9,242 nt of DNA from SKNW01 sp050485865 (GTDB lineage Bacteria > Gemmatimonadota > Gemmatimonadetes > Longimicrobiales > Gaopeijiaceae). Of this stretch, positions 7,371 to 9,242 are shown piece after piece. Location: NCBI GenBank assembly GCA_050485865.1, contig JBJHCE010000119.1, positions 1-9,242 on the forward strand, read 5' to 3'. Numbering within the stretch: the first letter of the stretch is position 1; every line of letters starts with the position of its first letter. The notes under the pieces are model-generated. The model searched no databases, was not told the origin of the DNA, and worked only from the letters and a program-made list of their open reading frames with translations. Made by a program: the position numbers and the translations under genes.

Positions 7371-7453
7371 ACGCCCTTGGCCCGAACGGCAGGGAACTTG
7401 CTGGTATCCAGTGGGTTGCTGCGGGATCCCTTCGCCTCCCCGCCCCCCGAGTC
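7371..7453 (+). promoter_or_regulatory. Short leader before the sensor kinase
   Basis: An 83-nt gap with no terminator-like hairpin plus T-run, so read-through from the ATPase gene is possible. A weak promoter may exist: TTGGCC (7377-7382) and GGTATC (7403-7408) are 20 nt apart, which is longer than usual. The motif CAGGGAAC (7390-7397) also occurs at 3530-3537 in the leader of the rightward cluster. No strong ribosome binding site precedes the ATG at 7454. I place little weight on any of these signals. Confidence 0.2.
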
Positions 7454-9242
7454 ATGGCCAGCGAGGAACCACCCCACGCCACAAGCACCCACCGGGACGC
7501 CCCACCGCCACGTACCTGGCCGTGGGTAGTCTGCGCGTTCGTGCTGGCGCTCGGTCTCGTGGGCGGGCTCACCCTGGCGCTCGAACGCGAACGTCGGGCT
7601 GCCGAGAGGACCCAGGTGGAGAGCCTCGTGCGCGACCACGTGCGGACGGTGGGGAACGCCGTGGACCGGGCCATGTCGGCGTCCTTCGCCCTGGGAGCCC
7701 TCGTCCAGCAGGGTGACGGGAATGTGGCGGATTTCGACGCGGTGGCCACCGAGATGCTCGAATACTACCCCTCGATCTCGGTCCTCGCGCTCTCTCCCGG
7801 CGGCGTGATCCGGCAGACGGTCCCCTTCGAGCCGAACCAGGCGTCCATCGGCTTTGACCAGTTCGCCGACCCGGTGCAGGGGGCCGAGGCGCGCCTTGCC
7901 CGGGACTCGAGACGCCTCACCCTGGCGGGCCCCCTCGAGCTCGTCCAGGGCGGCCTCGGAATCGTGGGCCGCCTTCCGGTCTTCCTCGACGGTGGCGGCC
8001 GCACGGAGCCGGCATTCTGGGGGCTCGTGAACGTGGTGGTACGCATGCCCGATCTCCTGGACGAGGTCGGGCTCCGGCTCCTCCGGGAGCTGGGGCTCCA
8101 TTACGCGCTCTGGAAGACCGACCCGAACTCGGGCGATCGCCAGGTCATCGCCGGTTTCGGGGACCCGTTTCCGAAGGCTCCCGCGGAGTTCGGGGTCGAG
8201 CTCCCGAACGGCACCTGGACCCTTTCGGCGGCGCCGGCAGGAGGATGGGCGGCGCCCCGGCGACTCGCTCTCGAACTCACCGGGTCCCTCCTTCTCGCCC
8301 TCCTCGTGGGGTGGGTCGTCCACCTTCTCCTGGTCCTCCGCCACCGGCGCGCCTCCCTGGAAGAAGAGGTTCAGGCGCGAACCGCCGAGATCCGCGACGC
8401 CCGGAACCAGCTCGCCGGGACGCTGGCCGCGATCCCGGACCTGCTGTTCGAAGTGGACGAGGAGGGGGTGTTCCACGCGTTCCACTCGCCCCGGCGCGAC
8501 CTTCTGGTCCTCCCGCCGGAACGGTTCCTCGGTCGGCGCATGGACGAGGTGGCACCGGCCCCCGTGGTGGAAACGATCCGCAATGCGTTCGCCCAAGCGA
8601 ATCGCACGGGGTTCTCGAGCGGAGCGCAGTACCGCCTGGAGCTCCAGGGGAGGGTACACTGGTTCGAGCTCTCCGTGGCCAGAAAGCCCACGGACGACGG
8701 AGCTCCCGTCCGCTACATCGCCCTTGCCCGCGACGTCACGGCCCGGAAGGAGGCCGACGAGGCCCTCCGGGAGTCCGAAGCCCGGTTTCTCCAGGCCCAG
8801 AAGATGGAGACCGTGGGCCGGTTGGCCGGCGGGGTGGCTCATGACTTCAACAACCTCCTGACGGTGATCCGGGGCGCGGCCGAGATCGCGGAAGAGTCCC
8901 TTCCGCCGGATCACCCGTGCAGGACCGAACTCGACCAGGTCCGAGGCGCGGCGGAGCGCGGGGCCGCCCTCACCCGCCAGCTCCTGGGCTACAGCGGTCG
9001 GCGCTCTCTCTCGCCCCGGCCCCTGGACCTCGTGGCCTCGGTCCGGGAGCTCGAGGAGCTCCTCCGAAGGCTGCTCGGATCCGACATCCGCGTCGAGGTG
9101 GCGGCGGACACGCCCGATGCCTGGGTCCACATGGACCCGAACCAGCTCTCGCAGGTGCTCCTGAACCTTGCCTCGAACGCCCGGGATGCCATGCCCCGGG
9201 GCGGCGCGTTCCGCCTCGGGATCGAGCGGGTCCGGGGCCCGG
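7454..9242 (+). CDS. CHASE-PAS hybrid-type sensor histidine kinase, 3' partial
   Basis: The first 596 residues of a membrane sensor kinase, still open at the right edge. A membrane helix (about 23-43) leads to an extracytoplasmic CHASE domain (about 55-205) with the family wording YPSISVLALSPGGVIRQTVP and LAGPLELVQGGLGIVGRLPV. A second helix (about 274-296) and a short coiled coil (298-322) lead to a PAS domain (about 322-430, ending YIALARDVTARKEADEAL). HisKA follows, with phospho-acceptor H463 in GRLAGGVAHDFNNLLTVI. The ATP-binding domain begins near 545 with its N-box QVLLNLASNARDA (567-579); the G boxes lie beyond the window. The ATG at 7454 (CATGGCC) gives a sensible basic and proline-rich N-terminus, although its Shine-Dalgarno site is weak. 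CHASE domains bind small extracellular ligands; which one cannot be read. Kinases with a VAHDFNN H-box often carry C-terminal receiver domains, so a hybrid kinase is likely but unseen. Its target genes are unknown. Confidence 0.93.
   Translation, partial: MASEEPPHATSTHRDAPPPRTWPWVVCAFVLALGLVGGLTLALERERRAAERTQVESLVRDHVRTVGNAVDRAMSASFALGALVQQGDGNVADFDAVATEMLEYYPSISVLALSPGGVIRQTVPFEPNQASIGFDQFADPVQGAEARLARDSRRLTLAGPLELVQGGLGIVGRLPVFLDGGGRTEPAFWGLVNVVVRMPDLLDEVGLRLLRELGLHYALWKTDPNSGDRQVIAGFGDPFPKAPAEFGVELPNGTWTLSAAPAGGWAAPRRLALELTGSLLLALLVGWVVHLLLVLRHRRASLEEEVQARTAEIRDARNQLAGTLAAIPDLLFEVDEEGVFHAFHSPRRDLLVLPPERFLGRRMDEVAPAPVVETIRNAFAQANRTGFSSGAQYRLELQGRVHWFELSVARKPTDDGAPVRYIALARDVTARKEADEALRESEARFLQAQKMETVGRLAGGVAHDFNNLLTVIRGAAEIAEESLPPDHPCRTELDQVRGAAERGAALTRQLLGYSGRRSLSPRPLDLVASVRELEELLRRLLGSDIRVEVAADTPDAWVHMDPNQLSQVLLNLASNARDAMPRGGAFRLGIERVRGP

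Noticed and set aside
7316..9130. A 604-codon open frame on the minus strand.
   Set aside because: It lies opposite the CHASE-PAS-HisKA kinase, whose plus-strand reading has multiple conserved motifs; the minus reading has none.

Overview
The window is very GC-rich DNA (my estimate is about 70%), dense with genes whose codons favour G/C at the third position. An acidobacterial-type duplicated orphan permease (ADOP), a COG3044-type ABC ATPase and a CHASE/PAS histidine kinase together suggest a soil or sediment Gemmatimonadota or Acidobacteriota bacterium. The GC content makes Gemmatimonadota the more likely. This placement is inference; there is no rRNA or other phylogenetic marker here.

Layout. 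(1) Positions 1-986 (+) hold a broken DUF222/HNH endonuclease gene: its DUF222 half and HNH half lie in different frames with much of the linker missing. (2) Positions 973-3414 (-) hold an 813-residue ADOP/MacB-type permease, convergent with and overlapping the end of the remnant by 14 nt. (3) Positions 3415-3596 are a 182-nt divergent intergenic region with a dyad centred at 3513.5. Its two arms have the geometry of a pair of back-to-back promoters, one for the permease and one for the rightward genes. (4) A rightward cluster follows: a periplasmic adaptor (3597-4841), a LolD/MacB-type ATP-binding protein (4879-5595), and a full-length ATPase of the PF09818/COG3044 family (5610-7370) starting 14 nt after the previous stop. 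(5) After an 83-nt gap, a CHASE-PAS-HisKA-HATPase sensor kinase starts at 7454 and runs off the right edge.

How they may work together. Adaptor, ATPase and divergent permease supply the three inner-membrane and periplasmic parts of a MacAB-like tripartite exporter. No outer-membrane TolC-like channel is present. The permease is therefore probably not an orphan here: its ATPase and adaptor lie just across a shared control region. The COG3044 ATPase is soluble and unlikely to be part of the pump itself; its bacterial role is not established. The sensor kinase may or may not control these genes.

I see no tRNA, rRNA, CRISPR array, insertion sequence or integrase. I found no convincing new defence or mobile system. 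The strongest non-coding signal is the divergent dyad, and the most intriguing gene is the COG3044 ATPase coupled to the exporter genes.
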